A DNA stretch of 64,000 nt from Cryptomeria japonica. Its lineage: Eukaryota > Streptophyta > Pinopsida > Cupressales > Cupressaceae. Positions 1-11,150 of this stretch are shown in pieces. The DNA lies in the NCBI RefSeq assembly GCF_030272615.1, contig NC_081409.1, forward strand, positions 531,936,291 to 532,000,290. The letters are read 5' to 3'. The notes under the pieces are model-generated. The model did not search any database and was not told the DNA's origin. It saw only the letters and a program-made list of their open reading frames with translations. Position 1 is the first letter of the stretch; each line of letters opens with the position of its first letter. The position numbers were made by a program, and so were the translations under genes.

Positions 1-11
1 AAGCATCAAAG

Positions 12-782
12 ATGTTGGATGAGCAACTGAATACAAGAAGAACCAACAAAGATGCAGGACTCGGTTACAAAGGAAAAGACTCCACCGAGAAGGGAATCCA
101 TACTACCGAGAGAGGAGAATCATCAAAGCAAGCTAGAATCAAGAAGAACATCAAAAGAAAGAAGCCTATTTGCAACTACTGTGGAAATCAAGGTCACACT
201 ACCAACATGTGCCAAATCAGAAAAGGTAAGCAATCGACTGTCACTAAGTCCAATGGTTATTATTACAATTGCAATAAATATGGTCACACATCTAATAAAT
301 GTAGGACAAAGTCTGTTAACAATTATCAGAAGGCAAAATTCAAAGGGTTTTGTAAAAACTGCAATAGATTTGGACACAGTACCAAGAAGTGTTGGCTTAA
401 GCAAAAGAACTATATGTGGTTTGCACACCGAGCAAATACTAGAGGTTAAAGAGCTCACACAGATCCTTATCGATAGTATTCTGAAGTACCATGGGATTAC
501 AATACAAGGATATGGTGTGAATGTTGTGGAAGATATGGACATATAAGTGCCAACTGCTTTATAAGGTTTAGGATGAACAACCAAAGATCATGGAGAAATC
601 CTAGTATGGCATGTTTTCATTGTCACAAAGTTGGACACTTGGCTGGAGATTGCAGAGATCAGCCTAGAAAAGACACTAAGGAAATAAAAGAAAAATTAAA
701 GATGATTTGGAAAAAGAAGGAAATTGTGTCAAATGAAGAAAGCACCTTACCTATCGAGTTAGGTGCACCTATTCCAAATTAA
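12..782 (+). pseudogene. Gag-like fragment with five CCHC zinc knuckles (element I)
   Basis: This is the nucleocapsid end of a retrotransposon gag, which packages element RNA. One frame runs from the left edge region to 782 and holds five knuckles of the C-X2-C-X4-H-X4-C type. Knuckle 1 starts CNYCGNQGH; knuckle 2 has lost its first Cys (Tyr); knuckle 3 starts CKNCNRFGH; knuckle 4 (from 516) is CCGRYGHISANC; knuckle 5 (after 600) is CFHCHKVGHLAGDC. Stops at 447-449 and 474-476 break the frame between knuckles 3 and 4. The N-terminal gag lies outside the window. No protease or reverse transcriptase follows, so the element is either non-autonomous (TR-GAG-like) or internally deleted. Five knuckles is more than the one or two of most plant gags. 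Confidence 0.7.
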
Positions 783-924
783 TTGGTAAAGGTATGAAGG
801 GACTACATTCTCTCAAGGTTAAATCTTAACAGTTCCTATTTTTATTATGTACTTAAGTCAAAATCTGCATAGTTAAGATGTAGTAGTAAGTTTGAAATTC
901 TATCAAAGTCTTTTGGAGCACTAT

Positions 925-976
925 ACAGGAAACCTGTCAAGTCGGTGAATACAGGAAACCTGTCAAGTCGGTAAAT
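925..976 (+). repeat. Tandem duplication of a 26-bp unit with a short hairpin
   Basis: Two adjacent 26-bp copies (925-950 and 951-976) differ at one base. Each starts ACAGG-AAA-CCTGT, a perfect 5-bp stem with a 3-base loop, followed by CAAGTCGGT. It lies between the gag fragment and ORF-X of element I. Function is unknown. Confidence 0.85.
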
Positions 977-1335
977 GAAGTTTGGTTACTCGGTTAAAGC
1001 GCAAAAAAAAGGAGAAAGAAAGTTTAGTGGAACCGAGTGCATTTAATGTTTTTGACCTAACCTGCATGGAGCCTGATAAGGTATATTGTGTACTTAAAGC
1101 ATTTACACGGTCATTTTCACTTACCAAGTTTTCAAGAGAGCAAAGCAAAGCGAATCTAAGGTGATCAAACCTCCTACAAAGAAAAATTCAAGGTATTTAC
1201 ATCAATCTCAATGCATTGTTAATCTGGTTTATGGATCTTATCAAGTTATTATTATCTGCTAAGTGTGAAGCGTCTGTCGTTTGAAAATCATCAAACCCTA
1301 AGGATCTTTTGTTAGCTTTTATTTGAAATCTACAA

Positions 1336-4300
1336 ATGGCACCTAAGATCCAAGATCCCATCATTGTTAAGAATGTAGAAAAGCCTTCACTAAAATACTC
1401 GTTAACTCCCAAAGTTGCATCTGAACCGGATGACAAAACTGCATTTTCACTCATCCCGGATAGAGTGTTATTAGTCGAGGATGTGAGATTCTTCACTAAA
1501 TGTCATGTTGAAGAACTCAGTCATGTTGAAATCAAAGAAACATATGATGAATTGTGCACCAATAGTAAATTGAATAGAAAATATGAGCACATTAAGATCA
1601 AGGGATTAACTGAAGCCCTAACCTATCCCCATGTGTTCAAACCCCAGTGGGTCAAGTTTGTTCTGAGCAGAGTTCACGATGATTTCATGTGGCTAGAAGA
1701 GAAATCGTTAAAGATTATCAAGGAAATCATTCATCTGATTACCGGTTACCCTATTTATGATCATGCCTGAGCTCAAAAAATGATATCACAGAAGGAATTG
1801 ATCAGTTTAACTAGAGTCAAATCAAATTGCAGAGGATTGAAATTGAACAATGTCACTGGTGAAGAACTAAAATTTGCCATTAGAGTAATAGGCTATTGTT
1901 TTTTCCAATCGACAAGGGAAAATAGTGTACCCTATGCAGTAGTAGACTTAGCATACAAAATTGTGAAGAAAGGCATGAAAATTGATCTATGTGAGGTGTT
2001 TCTGAAAAACCTGTTTGAGAATCTGAACACCATCAGGAAGCTGAAGAAGAACAACTCGTCTAATACACTATAGTTTGGATCACTGCTTGTATGCATGTTT
2101 TTCTATTTTGAAAAATTCTTTCCATCAGTCAGTAAAGTTGTTTGGGAACTACACCGACCAATCACCCATTAGATCAATGACTTCATTAAGAAGCTAGGTG
2201 ATAATTTTAATGATATTATGGATGATTACTTTAGTAAATTTCAAGTGAAAATGCATAATAGATATCGGATTCCACCCAAGCTAGTGGAAAAAATACAAAG
2301 ATGACATATGTTTTGAAGTAGACACTGATTACTGTTATGTGAATTTTGTGGAACCAAGAACTCAATATTTGTCACCTATGGGTTATGAGATTGATTTTGA
2401 CATCACACAACAACAAATTGATGCATTTCTTACATTGCCAAGGCATGCTACCGAGCTGAGGTATGGGACCTATGAAGAAGTGAAGGAAAAAGTAAAAATG
2501 AGCATTGTAGTACCCAAAGCTACAAGAAAGGCAACAAAGATGATAAAGGCATTATCAGAGAAATTCAGAGAAGATTCTTCCTCCACACCTGTCAAAGGCA
2601 GTACAACCATTATCGAAGAGGAATCTGAAGCCCAAGAGGCAGCTATAACACTGAGCACCGAATTGCCTAAGGGAAAAGTGTTGAAAAGAAAGAAACAGGA
2701 CACATCAAAGGCCTCACTGACTCCTCCAGCAAAGCAACCTAACACTAGAGCATCTGTAGCTTCACCAAGTAAGAAAACAAAGAGTGTTACTGTTCCTAAG
2801 GTAACAAAGACTTACAAGAAATCTACTCAGAGACTCATTTTGGCAAAAGAGTCCAGTGACACAGAATCTGAGGATGCAAGCAAATTTCAGATTGTTAAGA
2901 GCAAGAAGGTAAATGTACATAGTGTTGAAAATTTTTGTACTAATCTGAAAGAATATAGTGGATTTGGAGGATTCAGATATGTTAAGTATGAGACCAGAAA
3001 TGAAGATGAAAAGAGACAAATTGAAGAAGCTGTCATCTGCACACTTCTAAAATTTTGATTGGTCCCATTAGAAGTCTCTAATTCTCTCCCAAAAGAATTA
3101 TATGCACATATTGATAACAGGTGGCAATATGCCCTGGACCCGGAGAAAAAGATCAGAGAAAGAAGTTTGGTACATCTCTTTCTTGACATGTCAGTAGCTG
3201 AAATAAAGGAACATCTGACAACCTACCACACAAAGTTCCTCGTCAAACAAAAGGCCTTGAAACTGATGAATGGGCTATATATTGAAGTGGAAAATGAGAG
3301 AAAAGAAAAATGGCAAGAAATCTTTAGAAACAAGGATGCCAGTGAGCAAGCTGAAGTGGAAATAGTTGATGTCACCGAGCAAGATCCTGCTGACACCATT
3401 CAAATAGATGAAGATATCATGGATACAAAGGCACCGAAATAGGAAATGATAGAAGGCAATGCATATGAAAAACTTGTATCTAGTGAATTAGTCTTGGAAC
3501 AAGTTCAGCCTTATCCATCGGTCAATCAACCTGTCTCAATCGAAACCCCTCAGGATACGGATAAAGGCACTGGAGATCACAAGTCTACAGTAGGAGAAGT
3601 TACTACTCAAGAACAAACGTCTCAGGATCCTTCTAGCATTGAAAATGTTGCAACTGAGACACCGAGTACCGAGACACCAAAGAACACTATAGAGGCTAAA
3701 GAAACCAACCAAAGTGTTGCCTCTACTGAGAAATGTACCAAGGGTCATCAAGCCTCACAAGACCTTGTCTTAGTTCAATCGGTAAAAGGTAAAGAAAAGA
3801 AGATGAAAAAGCATAGTTTCAAAGTAGATTTGTCAAAACCAATAGTGTTTCCCAATGTTGATATATCCAAATTAAAGGGGCAAGCATTCATTGATTTTGG
3901 TGAACTATGCAAAGCAAAGGCCAAACAAGAGAAGCAAATGGTCATTCAAAAGAAAAATAAAGTACTTTAGAAGGTGAAAGAACTCTTAACAGATATGCTA
4001 CCTGAAGCTACAATAACCAAAGATGCAGCCATCCACATTCAACTAGATGAACTCCTAACCAAGATAGAGACATCTGGAGTAGATGCATCCAAATACTTGA
4101 GCATGCTAAAAGATAAAGAGCTCACTGCAAAAATGATAGAAGAGGTACAGAAAGCTATAGCTATTGGCAAAGTCAAACTTGTCAAATTTATTGCTGAGTT
4201 GACCCCTCAACTCAAGCACATTCATTATTTATTTTAGAAACTCTGTACATTTTCTTTATTCATTAAAGACATCAAAAATAAAACAGAAGCAATTGAGAAA

Positions 4301-4683
4301 GAGATCACCGATCTCTCAAATAAGTTGACCACAAAGCCCAATTCTGTTCAGAATTTCTATACAAAGTTACAACAGCTCATGGCTCAACAATTGGACCTAA
4401 GAAATGAAGAACACAAGATCCAGATGGACATAATGACACTTCAGACATTATTCCTTCCTCATCTTTCATCCATCCAAGAACAAATCAATCGAGCCACATT
4501 CTTGTCTACTACAAAGAGGGAAGCACTTTAGATGACTTAATATCATTATTGGCTGATATTCAAGCACAAAATTCTTTAATGGACAGTGTAAAGGTTGCCC
4601 TCTTTGTCACTCTCACCGAAGCACAGACAAGTACAAAACCATTTTTGACCAGTTGCCACCACCGAATGGTAACTAAATTTTGA
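1336..4683 (+). pseudogene. ORF-X: long unknown retroelement protein, degraded
   Basis: A coding relic of about 1,100 codons starts at ATG 1336 (MAPKIQDP) in place of pol. Frame 1 covers 1336-2073 with one stop. After an unclear break the other frame covers 2339-4531, with stops at 3058, 3442, 3970 and 4237, mostly TAG. A further shift lets it run to about 4683. The first 250 residues look globular, with a motif LITGYPIYDH. The middle is Lys/Ser/Thr/Glu-rich and probably disordered. The end is helical and coiled-coil-like. I recognise no enzyme. Its place, between gag and the 3' LTR, is where SIRE-type copia elements carry an env-like ORF and where other plant elements carry extra ORFs. It may be a distant relative of the U3 ORF of element A, but that is inference. 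Confidence 0.5.
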
Positions 4684-4993
4684 TGTTTGTCAAAAAGGGG
4701 GAGTGATATAGTATTCAAAGCATCAAAGTATAGTATCAATCAAAAGGAGTGTAGTATATAGGGGGAGTATACCGAGCAGAGTAAGCAGTGAATTGAACAG
4801 TAAGTAAAGAACAAGAGTAGATCACCGAGCATGCAAAATCAGAGTTTTGTACAGTATATTGATAAGGGGAGTATATCTGGACATATTATTTCATTGACTA
4901 TTGTATATATTGTCTGTATAGTCAAATTTTGCAAGTATATAGATTATTGAGTTATAACTTTGAAAGTAGTTTTTGTCAAACATCTCAGCTAAT

Positions 4994-5008
4994 GTCAAAA
5001 GGGGAGAT
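4994..5008 (+). promoter_or_regulatory. Polypurine tract of element I
   Basis: The run TCAAAAGGGGAGAT lies directly before the LTR start TGTTACTAC, the usual plus-strand priming site and the arrangement common in plant copia elements. Three similar G-rich tracts occur just upstream, near 4694, 4757 and 4863. Confidence 0.65.
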
Positions 5009-6184
5009 TGTTACTACTTATCAAGTTTCCATTAGTTTTATGTTCAAAGTTATTCTATATACTCTAGTCGGTTATCTCTATCGAAATATTCAGTCGGTAT
5101 GTACAGTCCAGTCGGTTATAGAAGAAAGTAGTCTCAGACCGTAGTATACACCGAGCTATCTATCGAGTATCATTCCATGTCTACCGAGCAACAAAGATGA
5201 CACAACGAGTAAAATGTGTTACCAGATTCATTGAACTTGGACATACATATGGAAACGTGTTACAAGATCAAGGAACATCTAACCGTTATCACATTGGTAA
5301 TTGCACTTAAAGATTGTGTATGATTTTGAGGTCATCTAACCAATGAAATATTTTGCATGGTTATTCATTTGATAAAACATATTTGTAAGATTGAAGCAAT
5401 GAATGGATCACCATCATAAGAGATCTATTTATACAACATGGATTAAGAACAGATATATACATGTAGCATGACAGAAAGGAAGATAGAGAAATATATGAAG
5501 CAAGACATGTGAAAGCACTAAGTGTTATGACTGTTATAGAGACACAGAGGTCACCGAGAAGGATTTCAGAGAACAATCAAAGAACATGGTACACATAAGG
5601 GTTTATCGAGTTACTATATGGGTTACCGAGGTATGTTATAAGCAAGGTAATCTTATTCTGAGCACATAGAATCTACTATAACATTTCAGATGTAAAGTTG
5701 TAGATATTTGTAAAGATTTTATTATAATATTTTGAAGTTGTAAGAGAAACCTTTAACAGGGTAAAAGACTCTAATCAAGTCTATAAATTGTAAAGCCTCT
5801 AACCAGGTGCAACATTTAGATTAAGTGTTGTAAAATCCTGTAGCAAGGTAGATCTAATAGATCTTGATACTCCTAATAGGGTAAGCTATCAAAAATATCT
5901 AAACATGTAGCTCTAACCGAGCAACCTTTATTATTACAGTAGTGAAGTTGTGGGTGCCATCCCCATCGCAGTTTTTCTCTCTAACCAAGAGTTTCTGCGT
6001 AACCAAAATATATGTGTTATGGAGTGAATCATGTATGATTGTTATCTATTTGTTTTAGCTTTATATAATGTTACTGCACTATTCGATTTATGCATAATAG
6101 TAAAGTTATTGTTGAAGAAAAGTTTTGAAGTAATGATTCACCCCTCCCCTCTCAGTACATTAGCTTTCCATATTGGGCCTAACA
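5009..6184 (+). repeat. 3' LTR of element I (1,176 bp)
   Basis: The LTR begins TGTTA and ends TAACA, a perfect 5-bp terminal inverted repeat, and follows a polypurine tract. The partner LTR lies left of the window, so the length is set by these termini alone. It is rich in ACCGAG and TCGGT words, as is the internal region of the same element. Several small open frames inside are not convincing genes. The 5 bases after it (TAAAC) would be the target duplication; this cannot be tested here. Confidence 0.65.
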
Positions 6185-7019
6185 TAAACTTTATCAAAGA
6201 GAATACTATTATTTACTAAATTCCAACAATCATGCACATAAGAACACAATAACACAATGTTACGTGGAAACCCTTGTGAAGGGTAAAAATTTAGGATTTC
6301 GCCATTTAATGTAATAAAATCACTAATTTCCCTTAATTACCATTACATTAGGGAGAGATAGGAATTTGATAGATCTAAGCCTAATAGACCAATATTTTGA
6401 TCAAATTCTAAGCCTCCTAAATTGGGCTCTCCTTTCTCTTAAATTGAATTGTATTTGTGAATTGTAAAACATTAGGGCAAAATAGCAAATTATTGAAGTA
6501 ATTATGCATAAAAATTGAGCTATAGTAGTCGTATGGAGCCACAAGCTTGGATCTGAGAAAAGGAATATGATTTGGTTATGCTGCCCAACATTTGGCCTAA
6601 ATTGTTGAGACCATGGTGCTGGTTTCCTTGGTCCTCCTAACTTTTTGTTGTCCAAAGGGGAACCTGTTCGTCTTTATGAATCCTATTGTTCCTCCAAAAT
6701 GAAACTTTTTACCTATTCCTGCACACAATGAAAAGGGGAAAATTATTAGGAATAGGGGTTTGCCTTAGGTCAAAGTCAGTTTTGGAATTAACCATGAAAT
6801 AGAATTGAAATGTAAATGAAGTACTATAGTAAAAATACTTTCCTTTTGAGGGAAAGGCTAAAAATATTTGAAACACTAATTATATACCTTTAATGAAGTT
6901 TTATTTGTCTCCACCAAGGAATTAGGGTTTCATGTAGATAGTCTTGATAAAAAATAGAACATGAATGTCATTTGTGTGTGCGTGAAAAGTGGATCTATAT
7001 TTGTAAATGTATCTAAATA
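6185..7019. other. Unassigned AT-rich spacer
   Basis: This is the stretch between the LTR of element I and the left end of the Retand-like unit. It holds no supported gene. A minus-strand frame at 6401-6655 lacks any recognisable motif. It may be pre-insertion DNA or a decayed older element. Confidence 0.5.
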
Positions 7020-8039
7020 CACAACACTTCAATTAAGTCATTAGATGCATGGTTAGTAAATCAATAATCAATGAATAATGAAAGCATTACAAAGTGACCT
7101 ATTGCCTTCTAGTAGATGTGAGTTTAGTTTTACTCTCAGATTTCCATATGCAACACTAGTGACTAGATGACACCTAAACAAAGGATTTAATCTATATGAG
7201 TATGAAATTGAGTTAAATGGATGCAAGATATGAAAGATTAAGCTAACATGATTTAAGTAATTTATCCATCTATATGATTTTAATCAAACTAACATGATTC
7301 AAGCAATATGATTAAGCTAATGCAATGTTCTCAATAGACCAAGAGTAAAAACAACATAATAACGATAATTTCTGAGGTTCTTTTTTATGAGAGATGAGAG
7401 CTTGAATTTATAGAAAATTCAGAGTGAGACCAATGGTCAAGATCGATCAATGATGAGCAACAGAGATTCTCCAAGAGGAAGCACAATCCAGGTGAATTGA
7501 TGTGGTTGGTTGCTTTTCTTAGCTTTAAAGGAAATTGAACTAATTTTAAGATAAAATAAAAAAAAATTGATTTATTTCATATTTTATTCAATTTTGACAT
7601 TTAATTGATTTTCTGAGATTTTTCAGTTTAATTCCATTTTGATTTCTTTTCTCAATTTTAATTTTTTATTCAAATTAATTCCTTTTTAATGATTTAATGG
7701 CAAACTGATTTATTAATTAAATATGCTAGGATATTTAATTAAATAAATAGGAAAATTAATTAAATAATTTACTTGGAATGATTAATTAATTAAATAATTA
7801 TTTAATTAATATGGAATTATTTATTTGCCATGTGACATTGATGACTGAGAATTAATTAATTAGGTGCTTATGATTGATTTAATTACCTCTGGTTAGGACC
7901 TTGGTGATGTAGTTGAGATTTAGGGGCCCATGGTTTAGGTGACCATTTTAGGGTATTACATTTGCCCCTCTTTGAATTGATGTGAGAGCAGTGCATTGAT
8001 TCAAAGAAAATTTAATGTCAAATAGATTATTAGTTCTAA

Positions 8040-8400
8040 ATTTAGTGGATCACAAACCGATGAAGAGCGAGATGTTCGGCTTGATTTGAAGCGATGAAAC
8101 TGAACAAATTGATTAAAGTGACACCGATCCCAAACTTGATTGAACTAGGACCGACAAAGAGAGAGATACCGGTCTTGAACTTGATGGATCAAGAAATGAG
8201 TATTGATGTAGAACTTGATTGAACTAGATGAAGAGATGAAACCAATTCTGAACTTGATTGAACTAGAACTGATTGAGCAAAGAAAATGTCCAGCTTGATT
8301 TGATACGATGAAACTAAACACTGAATTGAAATAAAAATGATTCAGATGAAGACAATATCAACTTGATTTGATGTGATGAAATTGATATGCTCCTAGAGAT
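8040..8400. repeat. Degenerate internal repeats in the B LTR
   Basis: Recurring units contain CTTGATTTGAAGCGATGAAACTGA (starts near 8081, 8292 and 8360) alternating with AACTTGATTGAACTAG. The paralogous LTR carries more of them between 56500 and 57060. Tandem repeat arrays are known in Retand-type elements; these have drifted strongly. Confidence 0.6.
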
Positions 8401-8832
8401 TGATTCAATTTTGAAGAACAATAAGGTTTTGTTTGATTAATATTTGATTAAAAATATTTTTTGCTCGACTTTTGATGAAGATTTGAAAAAAAATCTTGAC
8501 TTTTGATGATGCAATCATTGATGATAATGATGTAATGATCATGCCCCCTTGGGAGTGTAATCGAAAGATGGAAAGGTTACAATGATTGTAGGCAATTGAA
8601 AGGATAAAAATATTTAAAGATAATGTTGAAATTAGAATTGATTTGAGCAAAAAATGATGAGAAAAAGTGATCTGAAGATGAATGTAGCAAGTGGTCAATG
8701 TTGTGAGATTTTTTACTAGAAAAATGATCTCAGGGTTCGATTTCGATCCCGAAAATGGACTCAAGATGGTCGATTTAGTCAAGGGTATAATTTTTACGTC
8801 CATCGGAGCAAGTTGAAAAGTTAGCGTTTTCT

Positions 8833-8840
8833 ATATAAGG
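8833..8840 (+). promoter_or_regulatory. TATA box for PMD copy 1
   Basis: TATATAAG lies 74 bp before the PMD start codon and is conserved at the same place in copy 2 (57509-57515). It is on the plus strand, opposite to the host retroelement, and sits at the very edge of the putative LTR. Confidence 0.6.
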
Positions 8841-8913
8841 GGTGAAAAGGGTCATTTTCATTTCATTTTCACCTCTCAAAGTTAAAAAATTAAAAAACCT
8901 TCTCTGAAGAAAA

Positions 8914-9962
8914 ATGGCAATTCTTGAGCATAGCCACCGATTTGAGCTGCAAAGATAACATAATCAACCTAGGAACTATCCCCTCGCAGTAAGTAATCAA
9001 TCTTGAGCTTGTTAAATTTCTGCATTAGTAAAAATTTTGCATGAGTTTATCATTTTAATTTTTGTTTTAGCTCGTGTCTTGTCGTTTCATCGTATTGCTA
9101 AGTAGGGGTTGTCGTACGAGTATCTGTTAAATAATGTTTGCTTATATAAAGTCATTTGTTTTGTCATTAAATGTGTGCCCTCAATTCATATGAGACATTT
9201 CATCAGTGTCTGTTTAATCATTCTGCAATGTTTAGTTACTCATATTGGATAGGTTACTCATATTACATGAAATATTTACTTGTATAAAAAATAGTGAGCA
9301 TTTTTAGCATCAAAACTTGAAATTTTGATTTTTCGTGATTGATTAGTTAGATTCATGTGCACTTTTGATATCTTTCTAACTCAATTTGTATTGCGTAATG
9401 AGTTTTCATTTAATTTTGCAGGTTAGCTTGCCCAACATACAGTTTTGATGTACTTATCTGCCTACCATCAGATTAGTTCGACAACTCTTAGATGCTCAGA
9501 GGGCTCATATTGATGTATGTGGTTTTGGAAACTTGTTACAAATGCTAGATATTCATGTGAATCATGGATTTCTGAGTGCAGTAGTCAAGAGATTCCATTC
9601 AGAGCATAACACATTTCACCTGCCTACCAGAGAGATGACGATTACTCCTGAGGACGTACATAGGATTCTAAGGATTCCTTTTTCAAGTGGCAGAGTGGAC
9701 TATGATTGTTCTCCTCAAGTGGGGATTACAACATTACATAGGGTATTTCAGGATGATAGTTTTATAGTGTGATCCATTTCATGGGATGACCTGATGAGTA
9801 GATATGGAGGGAGATTTCTCGTCGCTTGTGTGTTGGCTGGACTGATAGGACATTTTGTTATGCTTGATAGAGGATAGCAAGGATTCTTGTGTGGATGGGG
9901 GAGGATATTAGAGATGTTAGTTGCTCAGTCAAGGAGATTAGGTTGGGGATCTTGCTTGCTGG
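8914..9962 (+). pseudogene. Plant mobile domain gene, copy 1, 5' part (two exons, split by element A)
   Basis: Exon 1 (8914-8988) is exactly 25 codons and ends at GTAAGT. The intron is 8989-9421, ending TTTTGCAG. Exon 2 opens in phase at 9422. The protein has the PMD (PF10536-type) core around residues 40-130: LLDIHVNHGFL-like text, then NTFHLPTREMTITPEDV and the ILRIPF strand. PMD proteins include the nuclear Arabidopsis factors MAIN and MAIL1 and many transposon-borne relatives. Stops occur in exon 1 (TAA), early exon 2 (TGA), at 9770-9772 and at 9877-9879. Exon 2 is cut at 9962 by element A and resumes at 42125. Copy 2 at 57590 shows the uninterrupted form. Confidence 0.75.
9958..9962. repeat. 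Left target-site duplication of element A
   Basis: GCTGG here pairs with ACTGG at 42125-42129, with one mismatch. Joining the flanks and keeping one copy gives a gap-free alignment to the empty site in PMD copy 2 near 58640-58680. Confidence 0.8.
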
Positions 9963-10299
9963 TGTTGTTAGTATTTTGAGTATTGGGAGTTTTTCCTTGC
10001 AATCCCTAAATTTTTTAGGTTTTCAGTGTTATATTCGTTCCTAAGGGTTGAAGCTTTGAGGGTTCAGGGTTTTTCATTTTTAATTTTTCATTATGCAGGT
10101 CTTTCGCTTATGTTTCCTCATTACCTTTTTCCACTTAAGTGGAAGGTTCGGTCCATCGTTAGAAGGGGGGCTCCTTTTAAAGTCTTGGCCTAGGTGGGTT
10201 ACAATATTTTATTGACTTGTCGCCTTTTTCCTAAGTTTTATTTCCCATTTTTTTGTCTATCGGGTTTCGTAATACTTGTGCAAATCCTGTTGATCCAGT

Positions 10300-11150
10300 G
10301 GTTATCGTTGTTTCACTATGCGAAGGTGCATGAAGTTTACCATTCGTGAAATAGCAAAAACAACATGTGGAAAAAGAAAAATAAAGATCGCGCATCTTAA
10401 AAATGATTGGACGACTGTCGCTGGTTCGCTATACAAAGTGGCACAAAATTTACCCTTCACGAAACAACAAAAAGGTGGTTGGCTCGGAAGGTAAGAAGCT
10501 CCCGAGGTAATGATCAAGCAGGTTGTAGATGATCGGATGGTTATCCCTATTTCACTATTCAAAGGTGCACGAAGGTTACCCTTCATGAAACAACGACCGA
10601 TGAGTTGGCTGTCCGGTGGAAGATGAAGGGGCAGTTACATGGTAGGTTAGGTGGCAAGACAACTAGATGTGTGAGGGAAGCAGAGGGTGATCTGTCGATA
10701 GGACGTGTGGCTCCAAATGGATTTTCTATTGGTCTGATTAATAAAGTAGCAGTGTTGATGGAATTCTTGGTTCGGTGAGACACTTGGCGGTTGGAATGTG
10801 GAGCCTCACAGATTTCTTGAGCAAATAAGTGATAGACACATGGAGACATCTCATGGAAGTGTGCAGGTGAGTGGATTTACATAAGGCACCCACTTTGAAG
10901 GCTAAGGTACTTAATGACTGGGCACGTTCAAAGATGATCAGTTGTTGTCGTTGTTTCGCTATGCGAAGGTGCACGAAAGTTACCCTTCACGAAACAGCAA
11001 AAAGCCACTAGTGGTGGTGGTTAAAGTCAATTTTAAAGGAAAAAGGTTACAGTGGAAAATAAAGATCAAGAAGTTATTTGTTGATCTAATGGATGTCATT
11101 GTGTCACAAAGGGAAGTAGCACAAAATTTACCCTTCGCGAAATGATGAAA
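10300..11150. repeat. Five dispersed ~45-bp foldback repeats in the U3 of element A (5' LTR)
   Basis: Copies start near 10311, 10422, 10551, 10953 and 11103. The consensus opens GTTTCGCTATGCGAAGGTGC and closes TACCCTTCACGAAAC. The outer GTTTCG/CGAAAC and inner GAAGGT/ACCCTTC arms pair, giving a foldback. The arms co-vary loosely: several copies have changed on one side only. Spacing is irregular (about 110-400 bp), so this is not a simple tandem array. The same five are kept in the 3' LTR. Confidence 0.75.

Larger units (their letters stand above)
7020..8854 (-). repeat. Putative 3' LTR of Retand-like element B (boundaries tentative)
   Basis: This region is homologous to 55327-57530, starting at a shared CACAACACTTC. 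It contains a conserved block with the words GGGCCCATGG and TAGGGTATTACA near 7925-7970, AT-rich TTAATTAA tracts, and a set of degenerate repeats built on CTTGATTTGAAGCGATGAAA. The right boundary is placed at GTCA, because the minus strand to its right is purine-rich and could be a polypurine tract next to an LTR starting TGAC. The left boundary is where homology stops and lacks a clean TG. Extent and orientation are therefore inferred from the flanking pol genes. Confidence 0.45.

Noticed and set aside
123-584. Minus-strand 153-codon ORF opposite the gag knuckles
   Set aside because: Shadow of a Lys-rich coding strand; no motif of its own.
7700-7870. TTAATTAA-rich tract as a scaffold attachment region or origin
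   Set aside because: AT-rich repeats are typical of this LTR (also at 56160-56300); nothing specific supports it.
8405-8803. Minus-strand 132-codon ORF in the B LTR
   Set aside because: Ser/Ile/Leu-rich low-complexity translation, not open in the paralogous LTR.
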